64,000 nucleotides of DNA, from NCBI GenBank assembly GCA_032622095.1, contig CP136061.1, positions 6,832,734-6,896,733 on the forward strand. Reading direction: 5' to 3'. This DNA comes from Siphonodentalium dalli. Taxonomy: Eukaryota; Mollusca; Scaphopoda; Gadilida; Siphonodentaliidae. Positions within the stretch are counted from its first letter, which is position 1, and the number at the start of each line of letters is the position of its first letter. Made by a program: the position numbers and the translations under genes. Shown one piece after another: positions 1 through 11,614 of the stretch. The notes below the pieces were generated by a model. The model made no database searches. It was not told the DNA's origin and saw nothing but the letters and a program-made list of their open reading frames with translations.

Positions 1-2432
1 CCTACTCTCATGATGTTATCCTATACTCTCAGAATGTTATCCTACTCTCATGATGTTATCCTATACTCTCAAGATGTTATCCTACTCTCATGATGTTATC
101 CTATACTCTCAAGATGTTATCCTTCTCTCATGATGTTATCCTATACTCTCAGGATGTTATCCTACTCTCAGGATGTTATCCTATTCTCATGATGTTATCC
201 TATACTCTCAGGATGTTATCCTACTCTCAAGATGTTATCCTATACTCTCAGGATGTTATCCTATACTCTCAGGATGTTATCCTACTCTCATGATGTTATC
301 CTATACTCTCAGGATGTTATCCTACTCTCATGATGTTATCCTATACTCTCAGGATGTTATCCTACTCTCAAGATGTTATCCTACTCTCATGATGTTATCC
401 TATACTCTCAGGATGTTATCCTACTCTCATGATGTTATCCTATACTCTCAAGATGTTATCCTACTCATGATGTTATCCTATACTCTCAAGATGTCATCCT
501 ACTCTCATGATGTTATCCTATACTCTCAGGATGTTATCCTATACTCTCAGGATGTTATCCTACTCTCCGGATGTTATCCTATACTCTCAGGATGTTATCC
601 TACTCTCATGATGTTATCCTATACTCTCAGGATGTTATCCTATACTCTCAGGATGTTATCCTACTCTCATGATGTTATCCTATACTCTCAGGATGTTATC
701 CTACTCTCAAGATGTTATCCTACTCCCATGATGTTATCCTATACTCTCAGGATGTTATCCTACTCTCATGATGTTATCCTATACTCTCAGGATGTTATCC
801 TACTCTCATGATGTTATCCTATACTCTCAGGATGTTATCCTACTCTCAGGATGTTATCCTACTCTCATGATGTTATCCTATATTCTCAGGATGTTATCCT
901 ACTCTCATGATGTTATCCTATACTCTCAGGATGTTATCCTACTCTCATGATGTTATCCTATACTCTCAGGATGTTATCCTACTCTCATGATGTTATCCTA
1001 CTCTCATGATGTTATCCTATACTCTCAGGATGTTATCCTACTCTCATGATGTTATCCTATACTCTCAGGATGTTATCCTACTCTCATGATGTTATCCTAT
1101 ACTCTCAAGATGTTATCCTACTCTCATGATGTTATCCTACTCTCAGGATGTTATCCTATACTCTCAAGATGTTATCCTACTCTCATGATGTTATCCTATA
1201 CTCTCAAGATGTTATCCTACTCTCATGATGTTATCCTATTCTCTCAGGATGTTATCCTACTCTCAGGATGTTATCCTATACTCTCATGATGTTATCCTAC
1301 TCTCATGATGTTATCCTACTCTCATGATGTTGTCCTATACTCTCAAGATGTTATCCTATACTCTCAGGATGTTATCCTACTCTCATGATGTTATCCTATA
1401 CTCTCAGGATGTTATCCTACTCTCATGATGTTATCCTATACTCTCAAGATGTTATCCTACTCTCATGATGTTATCCTATACTCTCAAGATGTTATCCTAC
1501 TCTCATGATGTTATCCTATACTCTCAGGATGTTATCCTACTCTCAGGATGTTATCCTATACTCTCATGATGTTATCCTACTCTCATGATGTTATCCTATA
1601 CTCTCAGGATGTTATCCTACTCTCATGATGTTATCCTATACTCTCAAGATGTTATCCTATACTCTCAGGATGTTATCCTACTCTCATGATGTTATCCTAT
1701 ACTCTCAGGATGTTATCCTACTCTCATGATGTTATCCTATACTCTCAAGATGTTATCCTACTCTCATGATGTTATCCTATACTCTCAGGATGTTATCCTA
1801 CTCTCAGGATGTTATTCTATACTCTCATGATGTTATCCTACTCTCATGATGTTATCCTATACTCTCAGGATGTTATCCTACTCTCATGATGTTATCCTAT
1901 ACTCTCAGGATGTTATCCTACTCTCATGATGTTATCCTATACTCTCATGATGTTATCCTACTCTCATGATGTTATCCTACTCTCATGATGTTATCCTATA
2001 CTCTCAGGATGTTATCCTACTCTCATGATGTTATCCTATACTCTCAAGATGTTATCCTACTCTCATGATGTTATCCTACTCTCAGGATGTTATCCTATAC
2101 TCTCATGATGTTATCCTACTCTCAGGATGTTATCCTATACTCTCAAGATGTTATCCTACTCTCATGATGTTATCCTACTCTCAGGATGTTATCCTATACT
2201 CTCAAGATGTTATCCTACTCTCATGATGTTATCCTACTCTCAAGATGTTATCCTACTCTCATGATGTTATCCTATACTCTCAAGATGTTATCCTACTCTC
2301 ATGATGTTATCCTACTCTCAAGATGTTATCCTACTCTCAGGATGTTATCCTACTCTCATGATGTTATCCTACTCTCATGATGTTATCCTACTCTCAGGAT
2401 GTTATCCTACTCTCATGATGTTATCCTACTCT
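1..2432. repeat. Satellite array, 40-bp dimer of 19-bp and 21-bp monomers
   Basis: About 60 copies of a two-part unit: a 19-bp monomer (CCTACTCTCATGATGTTAT) alternates with a 21-bp monomer that carries an extra TA and usually AGG or AAG in place of ATG. The order is mostly strict but slips into runs of 19-bp monomers near the right end (2110-2430). The array is cut by the window start, so its true length is unknown. Stop-free frames of up to about 210 codons exist only because the unit lacks stops in some frames; nothing indicates translation. Confidence 0.97.
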
Positions 2433-2739
2433 TAGCACTGCATCATGATGTCAATTTGTGCGTCGTTCGGTATCCTTGTTGCGTCATTCGGTATCCTTGC
2501 GGATTATGTTAACAGAAATGGCTGGTGATGTTGTATCTTTAAGATCGTATTAGGTCTAACCATGTGTTTTATTGTAGTCCTGCGTCGTAACAAATTGGTC
2601 TAGAAAATATAGTAAACACAACAGTCAACTGCTCTGTATGAGTAGCATAAGGGTTTTCTCCTCATGAGATGCGAGGATTAATTTCAGTCGGCTAGAGCCT
2701 CTTAAAACCTCCACATCTCACTCGAGAAAAAACGTACGC
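2433..2739. other. Unique sequence with one small tandem duplication
   Basis: No gene or mobile element is recognised. A short direct duplication of a TTCGGTATCCTTG-containing block lies at about 2460-2500, directly after the satellite. Confidence 0.6.
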
Positions 2740-2993
2740 TACAGTAATGCCCTAAGTAATCGACTCCATAACCACAGCAGAATTATGGGTAACTTTTCAG
2801 GATTTAGTCGGAAATATGGCTTGTTGCCATTCATCGGAACGCTCTCGGGGAGAGCTTTCCGATGAATGGCAACAAGCCATATTTCCGGAGAGCTTTCCGA
2901 TGAATGGCAACAAGCCATATTTCCGACTAAATCCTGAAAAGTTACCCATAATTCTGAGTGGTTAAGGGGTCGATTAATTAGAGCATTACTGTA
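2740..2993. mobile_element. Family A foldback MITE, copy 1 (extra internal arm)
   Basis: Both ends read TACAGTAATGC / GCATTACTGTA, with terminal inverted repeats running nearly to the centre. The right arm is partly duplicated: the segment beginning GAGAGCTTTCCGATGAATGG occurs twice in a row, so this copy exceeds the usual 217 bp. TA at both ends with a CAGT start fits the Tc1/mariner superfamily. It has no coding capacity and would need a transposase supplied elsewhere. Confidence 0.9.
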
Positions 2994-3006
2994 TCAATTA
3001 CTGGTG

Positions 3007-3273
3007 CAAGTCTGAGTTTAGTGTTCCTCCCAGAGAGTGAATTTATGATGTCATATAGAGTAACTAAACTAAAAAAGAAATACAATCTATGAGAAGTTTC
3101 AAGAGACATTTGACAATAAATAAACTTTCCAGAGAAGATGAGGCCTATTAATGCAGAATGAGGTCACCAGATGCTGAATTTAGTGATGCTAACCCGCTTT
3201 TTGGATAGCATCACTAAATTCACTTTCTGGGGACCTCATTCTGCAAATGACAGGCACACTATATTCAGGATTG
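3007..3273. mobile_element. Family B element, internally deleted
   Basis: It starts CAAGTCTGAG and ends with the matching inverted end TTCAGGATTG. The left palindrome is mostly lost and the core is shortened; the right palindrome (3153-3250) is complete. No clear TSD remains. Confidence 0.75.
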
Positions 3274-3645
3274 GTCTGGTTTGCCATCTTCAATAAATTT
3301 ATGAATTCAAAATTACTAACAAACATAGAATGAAATAGTGTGTGCATCAAGCAAGATAACTCTATAAGGTTGTCTAATTATGACTTGCAATATAGAGTGT
3401 AGAATTACTCCTCTTGGTGTGTGAACATCACTCTTTCCTTCAATGTAGAGTTCTGTCCCTTGAATTATTCAGTTGGCACACTTCAAGATGACCCTCTCTC
3501 TTACTGGTGCCAGGTTTGAAGTCATGTTTTCATTATATTCTAAAAATAGCCACATATATATCCAATGTGGGGAAAACAATTTTGGAAAAAATGTGTCCAG
3601 TTGAGTACAATTTTCTCAACAACTTATTATTTCTCCGAATCTACT
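3274..3645. other. Unique spacer, nothing recognised
   Basis: No repeat family, RNA gene or convincing coding frame was found. Confidence 0.5.
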
Positions 3646-4010
3646 CAAGCCTGAGTTTAGTGTGCCTGTCATTTGCTGAATTAGGTCCACGGAGGGTGAA
3701 TTTTGTGATGCTATCCTGCATAGCAGGCTAGCATCACCAAATTCACCCTCTGGGGACCTCATTCTGCTCAGGCCTCATCTTCTCTGGAAAGTTTCTTTAT
3801 TATCAAATTTCTATAGAAACTTCTTCACATACATTATATTTATTTTTTAGTTTAGTTTCTCTATATCCCAAAATTGGAAGATGACACATTGCATAATCGA
3901 GGTTCCCAATGGGTGTACATCACAATATGCACCATTTGGGAACTTCAATCCGAGTCTATGTCTCCTACAGTAGATGTGGCGATGCAGAATGAGGTTCACA
4001 GAGAAGGTTG
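3646..4010. mobile_element. Family B element, long form, 3' truncated
   Basis: The left end is CAAGCCTGAGTTTAGTGTGC, followed by a complete palindrome (3670-3770) and the core variant with TCTCTGGAAAGTTTC and ATAATCGAGGTTCCC. The second palindrome stops after its first bases (about 3985-4010). Confidence 0.85.
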
Positions 4011-6430
4011 CCAATTTAAATACATTCCTGGTAATAAACGGTCTAACAATAGGGGAGAATTTTGTATACAAACAATGACGTCACAGCGACCACGTGTGTT
4101 GGCTGCTGGTAGGCAAAACAAAGGCCAGCTGTGTATAGATTAACACATAAACACACAACGGTGTCTCGCAAAACACCCTATACTTTCCTCTTATACATGA
4201 AATATTTAACGTAAAGTTCTTCCAGTGGCACAATAACATATATGTACGTGAACACTGGTGCGGATTATAATTATAACTGACGATTTTGTGACAATTTGGA
4301 GGATATTTCGACACGTGGTCATGCGGTTACTGCGGGTGTTATTGTTTTGTGTTTGGTAAATTCGCCCGGGTGTTCCATTTACTAGCGCACACACACACGC
4401 GCGCGATATATAAAATGCATCACCAAGTTCAAGTATTTGGTTGCAATTGTGTCCACCATGCATATTCATTTTATATCAATAACACGTGCAGCGACGAATT
4501 CCATTGTAATTTGGTCTCTCTGTTAGCTTATCACGCAGTTCGTGAATTGTCCCATTAGGTATAGATGTTGATTGACTGACATTGTAATGATCAAAATATA
4601 TGAATTATAAAATCAAGGAACATGGCTCACATACGAGCGGAAATTAGTACCCAATGTTCTTTATTTACTAGGTATATGCACCAGTTAAGGACCGTTTGGA
4701 CATGCGACGTCCGTATATTTAATTTCAAAGGCGAGATAAGACGTCGATAAAAACGTATTACCAAGTCACATATTGTCCATTTCTTTTGAAACATAACTGA
4801 GATAAATGCTCTTTGTTCGTACGAAATTCTGAACATAGTAACGACAAACGCTCTTTATTGATTCGTGTGCAAGAAACATATTTTGAAACATGAGTGTGTC
4901 TTTTTCTACCATGTAAAGGTACGGACTGTGTACGTTGCAGAAATATTCACATTTGTTCAAATCGTCATCAACAGAAGGAATATTAAAATATACATAGTTT
5001 TGTTCATGCCAAACATAATTAATCAGCACGTAAATAGTATATCGTCGTCAAGACGTACGCTGGTGTACGTAACCGTGTTACAGAAGTTGTGTTTCTGTTT
5101 ACATAACACAGCGCAATTATATTGGTTTATCATACAAAAAATTATATAAACGCTCTTTATTATTTCCATATCAGGAAAACAGTAAAAAAAACGCTCTTTA
5201 TGTTTACCATATCCGGATCTAAACAAAAGCCAGGAAACGTAACGTTTTTTGTTTTTGTTTACAAAACAAAGGGGGGAAATTGACAATAACATACTGTTTA
5301 TTCCATATTTCTGATTGTTTTTTAGAACAAAATCTGTCTATATTTTACTATTATTTCTGTTTATGGCGATTTTTGACGGAGGTGAATATTTCAACAGCAT
5401 ACCCCCCACCAACGCAGCCCGTATCTTTTAACAACTTGTTTCAAAGGTTTCAAATATTCTATTAACTGAGTTGTGCCATACACAAGAAAAAACACTGCCT
5501 CGCCCATCTTTACCATCGGGTGAATATTCTTGCGCCCCATGCATGCTATTTAGAAACGGGAGTACAAAATAATAAATTTCTAGACAAATACATAATAAAA
5601 AATAAACAAAACAAAACAAAAGCTGAAGTAGTCATTCAACTCCATAGATGTTTTATTCTGATGATACATGTAGTATTTCATGAATTCGTCAATTACAATT
5701 ATTCCGCGTATCATATGAACATATAAGTTGTTATATTTATCAAACGGAAATATAAACACGAAAAATTGGAACAACCATTAACATAACAACTATTCCCATA
5801 TTTTGTTTTTGCCGTTTTAATATCTTTCTTTGTTGTTCATATATATTTTTCAAACACGCATATTTTGACCGCACTTCAGTGTAAACAAAGAACATCTGGT
5901 AGACACTGGTCAATGTACATGTACAAGACATAATCAATTTAATTAACATAAACTAAGTTATAAATTTCCATGTACATATACAAGACATAATCAATTTAAT
6001 TAACAGACAGTGGATTGGGTACACATGGTTTAAACAAATTCAAGACATGAATTCAAGCCATTTACTGACTATATAGAATAACATTAATGAGTATCTGGGA
6101 CTAGTGTGCATTTAATATAATATTTGATACATTTTCCTGAAAACTGTACAAAAATATCTCAAGGACGAGCATTCTATTTTTTTATTACGGCATATCTGCC
6201 ATCTGTAACATTACTTCGTGGTAGAAACCAACAACAAAGGTTCAGTGCAGTACCCCATTAAATAATAAAATTAGCTGCATATAGTATTCTAAAGGGGTCA
6301 CTCTCACCAAAAAAAAGTGCTGAAGGATACCCAGGTTTTTGAAATATGCTGTAGGTTACACAGGTTTTGAAATCTTTGTTCGAAATGTTGTTTAGTTTTC
6401 GTGTCTGCCATGATTCCTGTTAGTGGATAA
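4011..6430. other. AT-rich intergenic DNA, no gene recognised
   Basis: About 2.4 kb without a recognised family. A CA/CG microsatellite lies at about 4387-4405. The motif AACGCTCTTTAT recurs near 4849, 5150 and 5191. A direct duplication containing GACATAATCAATTTAATTAA occurs at about 5927-5948 and 5983-6003. Open frames here are short (under 95 codons), overlap on both strands, and resemble no protein I know. Confidence 0.5.
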
Positions 6431-6436
6431 TTGTTT

Positions 6437-6532
6437 ACGTGTATTAAGGTGTATGACACGAGTGTTACCTATTCTGCATACCTGTATTAAGGTGTATGAC
6501 ACAAGTGTTACCTATTCTGCATACCTGTGTTC
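6437..6532. repeat. Tandem duplication, about 47 bp unit
   Basis: Two near-identical units containing TTAAGGTGTATGACAC and CCTATTCTGCATACCTGT. A degraded third unit follows the neighbouring foldback at about 6898-6960, so the foldback seems to have inserted into this small array. Confidence 0.8.
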
Positions 6533-6895
6533 AAGGGGTACTGTAGACTAAATCCAGCCAATTTTGGGACCATCTCCTTTTATACTCAACAGAATATATG
6601 CAACAAATGAATGAATTTGAGCCATATGGATTAGTACAAAATACAATCATTTACCATATGAACAATATAAACAACATAATACATGTAATTATAATGAAAA
6701 TGAATTTAGGACTGGAGCCACAAATTCATTTTCATTATAACTACATGTACCATGTTGTTTACATCGTTCACAGAGCACATGAGTGTATTTGGCACTTATC
6801 CATGGCTCAAATTCATTAATTTGTTGCATATATTCTGTTGAGTATAAAAGTAGATGGTCCCATAAATGGCCGGATTAGAGTGTACAGTACCCCTT
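6533..6895. mobile_element. Foldback element, GGGGTACTGTAGAC ends
   Basis: The arms pair over much of the element: the left arm (ACTAAATCCAGCC, GACCATCTCCTTTTATACTC) is matched by the right arm (GAGTATAAAAGTAGATGGTC, GGCCGGATTAGAG). The ends can be read as TA-CTGTA...TACAG-TA inside palindromic GGGG/CCCC, so a mariner-like TA target is possible but unproven. Only one copy is in the window. Confidence 0.7.
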
Positions 6896-7277
6896 CTAGG
6901 TGTACGACATGAGATGTTAACCTGTTTTTTTATACCTGTGTGTTAAGGTGTATGATGCTAATGAATGAAATTCCTCGATAGCATTCATTTGTTGTTCAGA
7001 TTAATTCCATATTGTAGGAGACCAGAAGCTCGTTAATATGCAGGTGTACTTTTATACAGATCAGAGTATTGTTAATATACAGGTGTACTTTTATATCTGA
7101 AATGGGCGGTGATAACAGGTTGTAAAGTTAAGGGCTTATTTAAATGAAATAAAACATATTTGATATGAGAGCTAAATAGAGCTTATTGGACAAACAAGTA
7201 AGTGCAGACGGATTCCTACTCATTGGTGGAAAATATTTAGATATTAAATTCATTAAATGGCCTATAGTTTCTTTTAA
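6896..7277. other. Unique spacer with a small tandem duplication
   Basis: A unit containing CAGGTGTACTTTTATA occurs twice at about 7035-7100. No gene is recognised. Confidence 0.5.
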
Positions 7278-7953
7278 CCCTTTCATGATGGGAGGTGTGC
7301 TGGTGCAGCATTAACCCTTTCAGTGCCAGGGGCCGATCTCATCGGCCCTAATTTACAGTCTGTAAAATCGGCCCTAAAAAAATAAAAAATAATTTATTTT
7401 TATAGATTTTTTAAAGATTTTTTTTATAGATTTGTTTGGGTTGAATTTTTTTTGGGTATGTTTAAGCATGCTATAGCGAATTTAAAAACAAACTGGATAA
7501 AACCTTAGGGGGCATGTTATAACTCAAAACTATCACCAAGTATTCATAGTAATAATTTTGATGCCCATGTCAAACGTAAGATTCCCTGGCACTAAACATA
7601 CAAAATAAGTCTGTTAAAGAATATAAGAAAAAATAATAACAAATGATGAAAAATTGTTAGGCCAATGCATTCTCTTATATATGCGAGACGACCTATGGTC
7701 GACTCGCATATATAAGAGAATGCATTGGTACAGGGTATATTGGTTGATACAAAAATCGGACCTGGCACTCAAAGGGTTAAATATCCTGTGCGGCTGTGCC
7801 AATGCATTCTCTTGGCTTACAAGGTTAAGGTAAATATTGTTAGGCCAATATAATCTCTAATATGTGTGAGGCACCCTATTGGAGACTCGCATATATAGAC
7901 TGCATTGGCACAGGGTGTTTACAAAGTTTCAGGAAGCTCCAGTCATGGAAGGG
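7278..7953. mobile_element. Family F TTAA element, interrupted by an E element
   Basis: It starts CCCTTTCATGATGGGAG after TTAA (7274-7277) and ends in CATGGAAGGG before TTAA (7954-7957). The body keeps two degraded copies of the shared hairpin (about 7799-7910). The E element at 7315-7777 sits at a TTAA directly after GGTGCAGCA, a TTAA also present in other F copies (for example 19521 onward). Confidence 0.85.
7315..7777. mobile_element. Family E TTAA element, copy 1 (nested in F)
   Basis: Ends CCCTTTCAGTGCCAGG and CCTGGCACTCAAAGGG are inverted repeats, flanked by TTAA at 7311-7314 and 7778-7781. The body has an A/T-rich spacer and one copy of the shared hairpin (about 7661-7727). CCC ends on a TTAA duplication are the hallmark of piggyBac-type transposition; no transposase frame is present. 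Confidence 0.9.
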
Positions 7954-7957
7954 TTAA

Positions 7958-8060
7958 CAATTGTTAGATGGGGGTATTTGTGGGCTAACTATTGCCTTGG
8001 TCTGTTGGATGGAGGTATTTGTGGGTTAACTTTCGCCTTGTTCTGAGAAATGCCTTTGAC
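7958..8060. repeat. Tandem duplication, about 47 bp unit
   Basis: Two units containing GGTATTTGTGGG and GCCTTG, with several mismatches. Confidence 0.7.
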
Positions 8061-8379
8061 CATACTATTACATGAGAAAAAGCGTGCTACGTGATAATTG
8101 CGTAGTATTTAGCAAACAGTTTTCTTGTGCGTGGGCGACGATTCTTTCAATAAACTCTTTCAGTCTGATCAGTCGATGCACTGCCTTCTTCCGATGCCAC
8201 ACATATTTGTGTAAATAAGCTTTTGTGAGGTGACTGATAGCCCGGTATAGAATGTCGGGTCGAGCAGAATATAAGATGGATCTCCTTATTGTTTGTAGTA
8301 CTGAATGAACGTAGACCTCCCAGCGAGGTTTTAGGGGGTTGTAGGGGTGTCTGAGTGCTTGTAAAACACGGATCCATAA
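8061..8379. repeat. Low-copy repeat preceding a B element
   Basis: The part at about 8285-8380 (TTGTTTGTAGTACTG, AGACCTCCCAG) recurs at 9737-9830. In both places a B element follows within 30 bp, so the repeat and B insertion may have been duplicated together. Nothing coding was found in 8061-8285. Confidence 0.6.
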
Positions 8380-9163
8380 CAAACCTGAATTTAATGTGTC
8401 TGACATTTGTAGAATGAGGTCCCCGGAGGTTGCATTTAGTGACCCTATCCCGCATAGCGGGCTAGCATCACCAAATTCATTCTTTGGGGACCTCATTCTG
8501 CTTAGGCCTCAAATGCTATGGGAGACCTACCGCTATTCTCAAAGTAATTGACCAGAAAAACGGGGTGATACCCCGGTCATGACCGCGGTCATACCGGTAA
8601 TAAACGGTAGCGGTATCGAGACGGTCATGGCGTGGAGTTATGGTATTGGGCGATAATGATACCGTGCTCTTTTAGCGGGCAGCGCATTAATTTTGTTGAA
8701 TACCGCGGTGATTTTCATGGAACTCTTTTAGGGGAGGTATTTACTCACACATACTTGTTCGCGTTAACAAGCAGTATCAGTAACGCGGTATTGGAGGATA
8801 CCGCGGTATAGTACCGCCATATTAACGGGGTGACACCACGTTATTGGTGGTCAATTACTTTAAGTATAGCGGTAGGATGGTTCCCCACTTGAAGTTGGTG
8901 ATGTTCACTTGTTAGTCACCTCGATTATGAATTTTATCTTCTGCAAATTAGGGGATATAGAAACACATCAGAAGGGAAAAAGTAACTAAAACCATGTTAT
9001 TTTGACATTATAGATACTTCCCAGAAGATGAGGCCTAAGCAGAATGAAGTCCCCAGAGGGTGAATTTGGTGATGCTAGCCTGCCATGGAGTATAGCGTAA
9101 TTAAATTCACCCTGTGGGGACGTCATTCCGCAAATATCAGACACACTAAACTGAGGTAACTTG
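8380..9163. mobile_element. Family B element, long form, interrupted by a TA-flanked foldback
   Basis: The left end CAAACCTGAATTTAATGTG and first palindrome (about 8405-8505) are followed by the core. The core breaks in GACCTA|GGAT and resumes at 8875. The second palindrome and the right end run to about 9163. No TSD is visible. Confidence 0.85.
8530..8872. mobile_element. TA-flanked foldback with CCGCTATTCTC end and ACCGCGGT-rich body
   Basis: A 343-bp insertion in a B core. The ends CCGCTATTCTCAAAGTAATT and AATTACTTTAAGTATAGCGG are imperfect inverted repeats flanked by TA at 8528-8529 and 8873-8874. Other B copies keep the uninterrupted site GACCTAGGATCAG (for example 21294-21306), so one TA was duplicated. 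The interior is dense in ACCGCGGT-type palindromes. The TA target fits mariner-like transposition. It is the only copy in this window. Confidence 0.85.
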
Positions 9164-9269
9164 TGTGTAACAGATCCTCGATCTCTTATTACTCATATGT
9201 TGATTCAGTCCATAGTTTCAATGAAAAGGTTTCATAGTTTGTTATAAGTGCAGTATGAAGTGATTCTTG

Positions 9270-9486
9270 TACAGTAATGCCCTAAGTAATCGACTCCTTA
9301 ACCATAGCAGAATTATGGGTAACTTTTCAGGATTTATTCGGAAATATGGCTTGTTGCCATTCATCAGAAAGCTCTCGGGGAGAGCTTTCCGATGAATGGC
9401 AACAAGCCATATTTCCGAATAAATCCTGAAAAGTTACCCATAATTCTGCTGTGGTTAAGGAGTCGATTATTTAGGGCATTACTGTA
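9270..9486. mobile_element. Family A foldback MITE, copy 2 (full length)
   Basis: A clean 217-bp copy with two arms of about 105 bp pairing around CTCTCGGGGAGAG. TA flanks both ends. A diverged paralogue of the flanking DNA at about 9610-9680 lacks the element and keeps a single TA at 9663-9664 between TGTGATTCTTTTTG and CATCTTTAAAAA. This supplies an empty site and supports TA duplication. Confidence 0.95.
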
Positions 9487-9855
9487 CATCCTTTTTACAA
9501 AAAAACATACAGGCCAAGGTGGAATGTTGCTCTTGGTCGTCTGAATTTACAAGAAGTTATGAGCCTTTACAACATAAAAATATATATTTTTTGGTTTACT
9601 CAAAAATTTCGTTGAAAAGGTTTCATACTTTTTATGAGTGAAATATGATGTGATTCTTTTTGTACATCTTTAAAAAAAAAGGGATGTATTGGGTGTTATA
9701 TCATGGTTTTGAATGTTGGGTCTAGCAGTAAAAATTAGCTATTGTTTGTAGTACTGGATGAACGCAGACCTCCCAGTGGGTTTTAGGGGGTTTGTGTCTT
9801 AGTGCATATTATAACATGGATACACAATCTCTTGTTCCACATGTGTTAGCTGAGC
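9487..9855. repeat. Spacer with the paralogue of the copy-2 insertion site and low-copy repeat
   Basis: It contains the empty-site paralogue (about 9610-9680) and the second copy of the 8285-8380 repeat (about 9737-9830). No gene is seen. Confidence 0.65.
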
Positions 9856-10019
9856 CAAGCCTTGAAATAGGGTGCCTGTCATTTGCAGAATGAGGTCCAC
9901 AGAGGGTGAATTTAGTGATGCTACCCCGCATAGCTGGCTAGCATCATCAAATTCACCCTCTGGGAACCTCATTCTGCTGAGGTGTAAGCAGAATGAGGTC
10001 CCCAGAGGGTGAATTTGGT
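9856..10019. mobile_element. Family B element, second palindrome truncated
   Basis: The left end is CAAGCCTTGAAATAGGGTGC, followed by a complete palindrome, the short linker CTGAGGTGTAAGCAG and the start of a second palindrome ending in GAATTTGGT. This is the short-linker double-palindrome subtype also seen at 43747 and 57518. Confidence 0.85.
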
Positions 10020-10433
10020 ACACTTTAGAAACTGCCAGACATCAAGTTCCATGTTCAAATGATTTTATTTCATAATATAATATAAAATTACCTTAACATA
10101 CAGCTGGTATCCACATATAAAGCATAGCTTGTGTATATGTGGGTACCATAACTAATATCACAACTAAAGAAAAAACCCAAATATATACTAATTAATCCTC
10201 TGGCTACTGGTGAGAATACAGTCCATGTGATAAACTGAATATCTAGTGATTAATAAACTAGAACCCCAAATTTAAGGCAAATGATAGCTTCATCACTGAT
10301 CAGCACATGACTTATAAATCATGATTGGCAAAGCAATCACAACATGAACAGACATAATCAAATGCATGCATTGTTGATATGCGTATTCTTGAAGAGAATT
10401 CATTTTCAGGGAGTTTAGTATTATCAAAGCAAA
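10020..10433. other. Unique spacer, nothing recognised
   Basis: One imperfect hairpin (about 10110-10147, CCACATATA / TATATGTGG) is visible; no gene or known repeat. Confidence 0.5.
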
Positions 10434-11045
10434 CAAGCCTGCAAATAGTGTGTATGTCATTTGCAGAATGAGGTCCCCAGAGGGTGAATTTAGTGACGCT
10501 ATCCCGCATAGCGGGTTAGCATCACCAAATTCACCCTCTGGGGACCTCATTCTGCTTAGGCTTTATAGGATAGGATAGGATAATTTATTTACAATACACA
10601 CATGAATAATACAATGGCAATATTATATAAACACATAATAAGACAATGTTGTATATTGTTGGGGGTTAGCCTAGCTTAGCCCTATCGGGCTGTCTTCCTG
10701 CTACCCCCTAAAACAAGTATCACTATAAATAATAGAATAGATGGCTTGTATTTCATATCCACGCACACATACAGACTATAATCATAATCATCTTCTGGGA
10801 AGTATCTATAGTATCATATTAAGATTGTTTTTAGTTACATTTCCCTTCTAGGAAGTTTCCTTATCCCCTAATTTGCAGAAGATAAAATTCATAATTGAGG
10901 TGACCAATGGGTGAACATCACCAACTTCAACTGGGGAACTTCAATCTGATCCTAGGTCTGCCATATTAGTTGAGGCCCTAAGCAGAATGAGGTGTTCAGA
11001 GGGTGAATTTAGTGATGCTAGCCCGCTAGACAGACAGGCTATTTG
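10434..11045. mobile_element. Family B element, long form, interrupted and 3' truncated
   Basis: The left end is CAAGCCTGCAAATAGTGTG and the first palindrome ends at about 10557. The core then breaks after CTGCTTAGGC and resumes at CATCTTCTGGGAAG (about 10788). The second palindrome stops after GCTAGCCCGCT (about 11028). Confidence 0.8.
10561..10788 (-). mobile_element. Probable 5'-truncated non-LTR retroposon tail
   Basis: Read on the minus strand, this insertion in a B core ends AAATAAATTATCCTATCC, with a short CCTAT repeat tail. AT-rich 3' ends with simple-repeat tails are typical of CR1/L2-like LINEs and their SINEs. No coding part remains and no TSD could be fixed, so the assignment is tentative. 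Its 3' region differs from that of the LINE at 16990-18475. Confidence 0.45.
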
Positions 11046-11167
11046 TAGCCTTGAAAGCAAATAAAATAACCTTCATTTATATTATCCCCAATGGTTTTAT
11101 TTAGTGTGAGAATTTTAAACGATGTGGGTGTCATTATTGAATTTTGCAGGGAATGTGTCTGAATTAA

Positions 11168-11614
11168 CCCTTTCAGTGCCAGGGGCCGATCTCATCTCAT
11201 CGGCCCTAATTAATATGTTTTTATTTAATTTTTTTAGATTGTTTTTTTGGTTGAATTATTTTTGGGTATGCTTAAGCATGCTCTAGCGAATTTAAAAACA
11301 AACTGGATAAAACATTCGGCGCATGTTATAACTCAAAACTATCACCAAGTATTCATAGTAATAATTTTGATGCCCATGAAAAACGTGAGATTCCCTGGCA
11401 CTAAACCTACAAAATAAGTCTGTTAAAGAATATGAATTTTTTTTATTAAAATTGTAAAAAATTGTAAAAAATAATAACAAATGACGATAAATTGTTAGGC
11501 CAATGCATTCTCTTATATATGCGAGGCGACCTATGGTCGACTCGCATATATAAGAGTATGCATTGGCACAGGGTTTATGTGTTGATACAAAAATCGGACC
11601 TGGCACTAAAAGGG
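11168..11614. mobile_element. Family E TTAA element, copy 2
   Basis: Ends CCCTTTCAGTGCCAGG and CCTGGCACTAAAAGGG with TTAA at 11164-11167 and 11615-11618. It matches copy 1 along its length, including the shared hairpin at about 11500-11567. An ATCTC duplication sits near the left end. Confidence 0.92.

Noticed and set aside
173-811. 212-codon open frame in the first satellite
   Set aside because: It is the repeat unit read in a stop-free frame; several frames are open for the same reason and there is no start or splice context.
4011-6430. Possible gene in the AT-rich unique region
   Set aside because: Frames are under 95 codons, overlap on both strands and lack splice-bounded structure or recognisable motifs.
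8068-8496. 142-codon minus-strand frame
   Set aside because: Its start lies in the palindrome of a B element and the rest covers a low-copy repeat; another frame on the same strand is also open and I see no domain.
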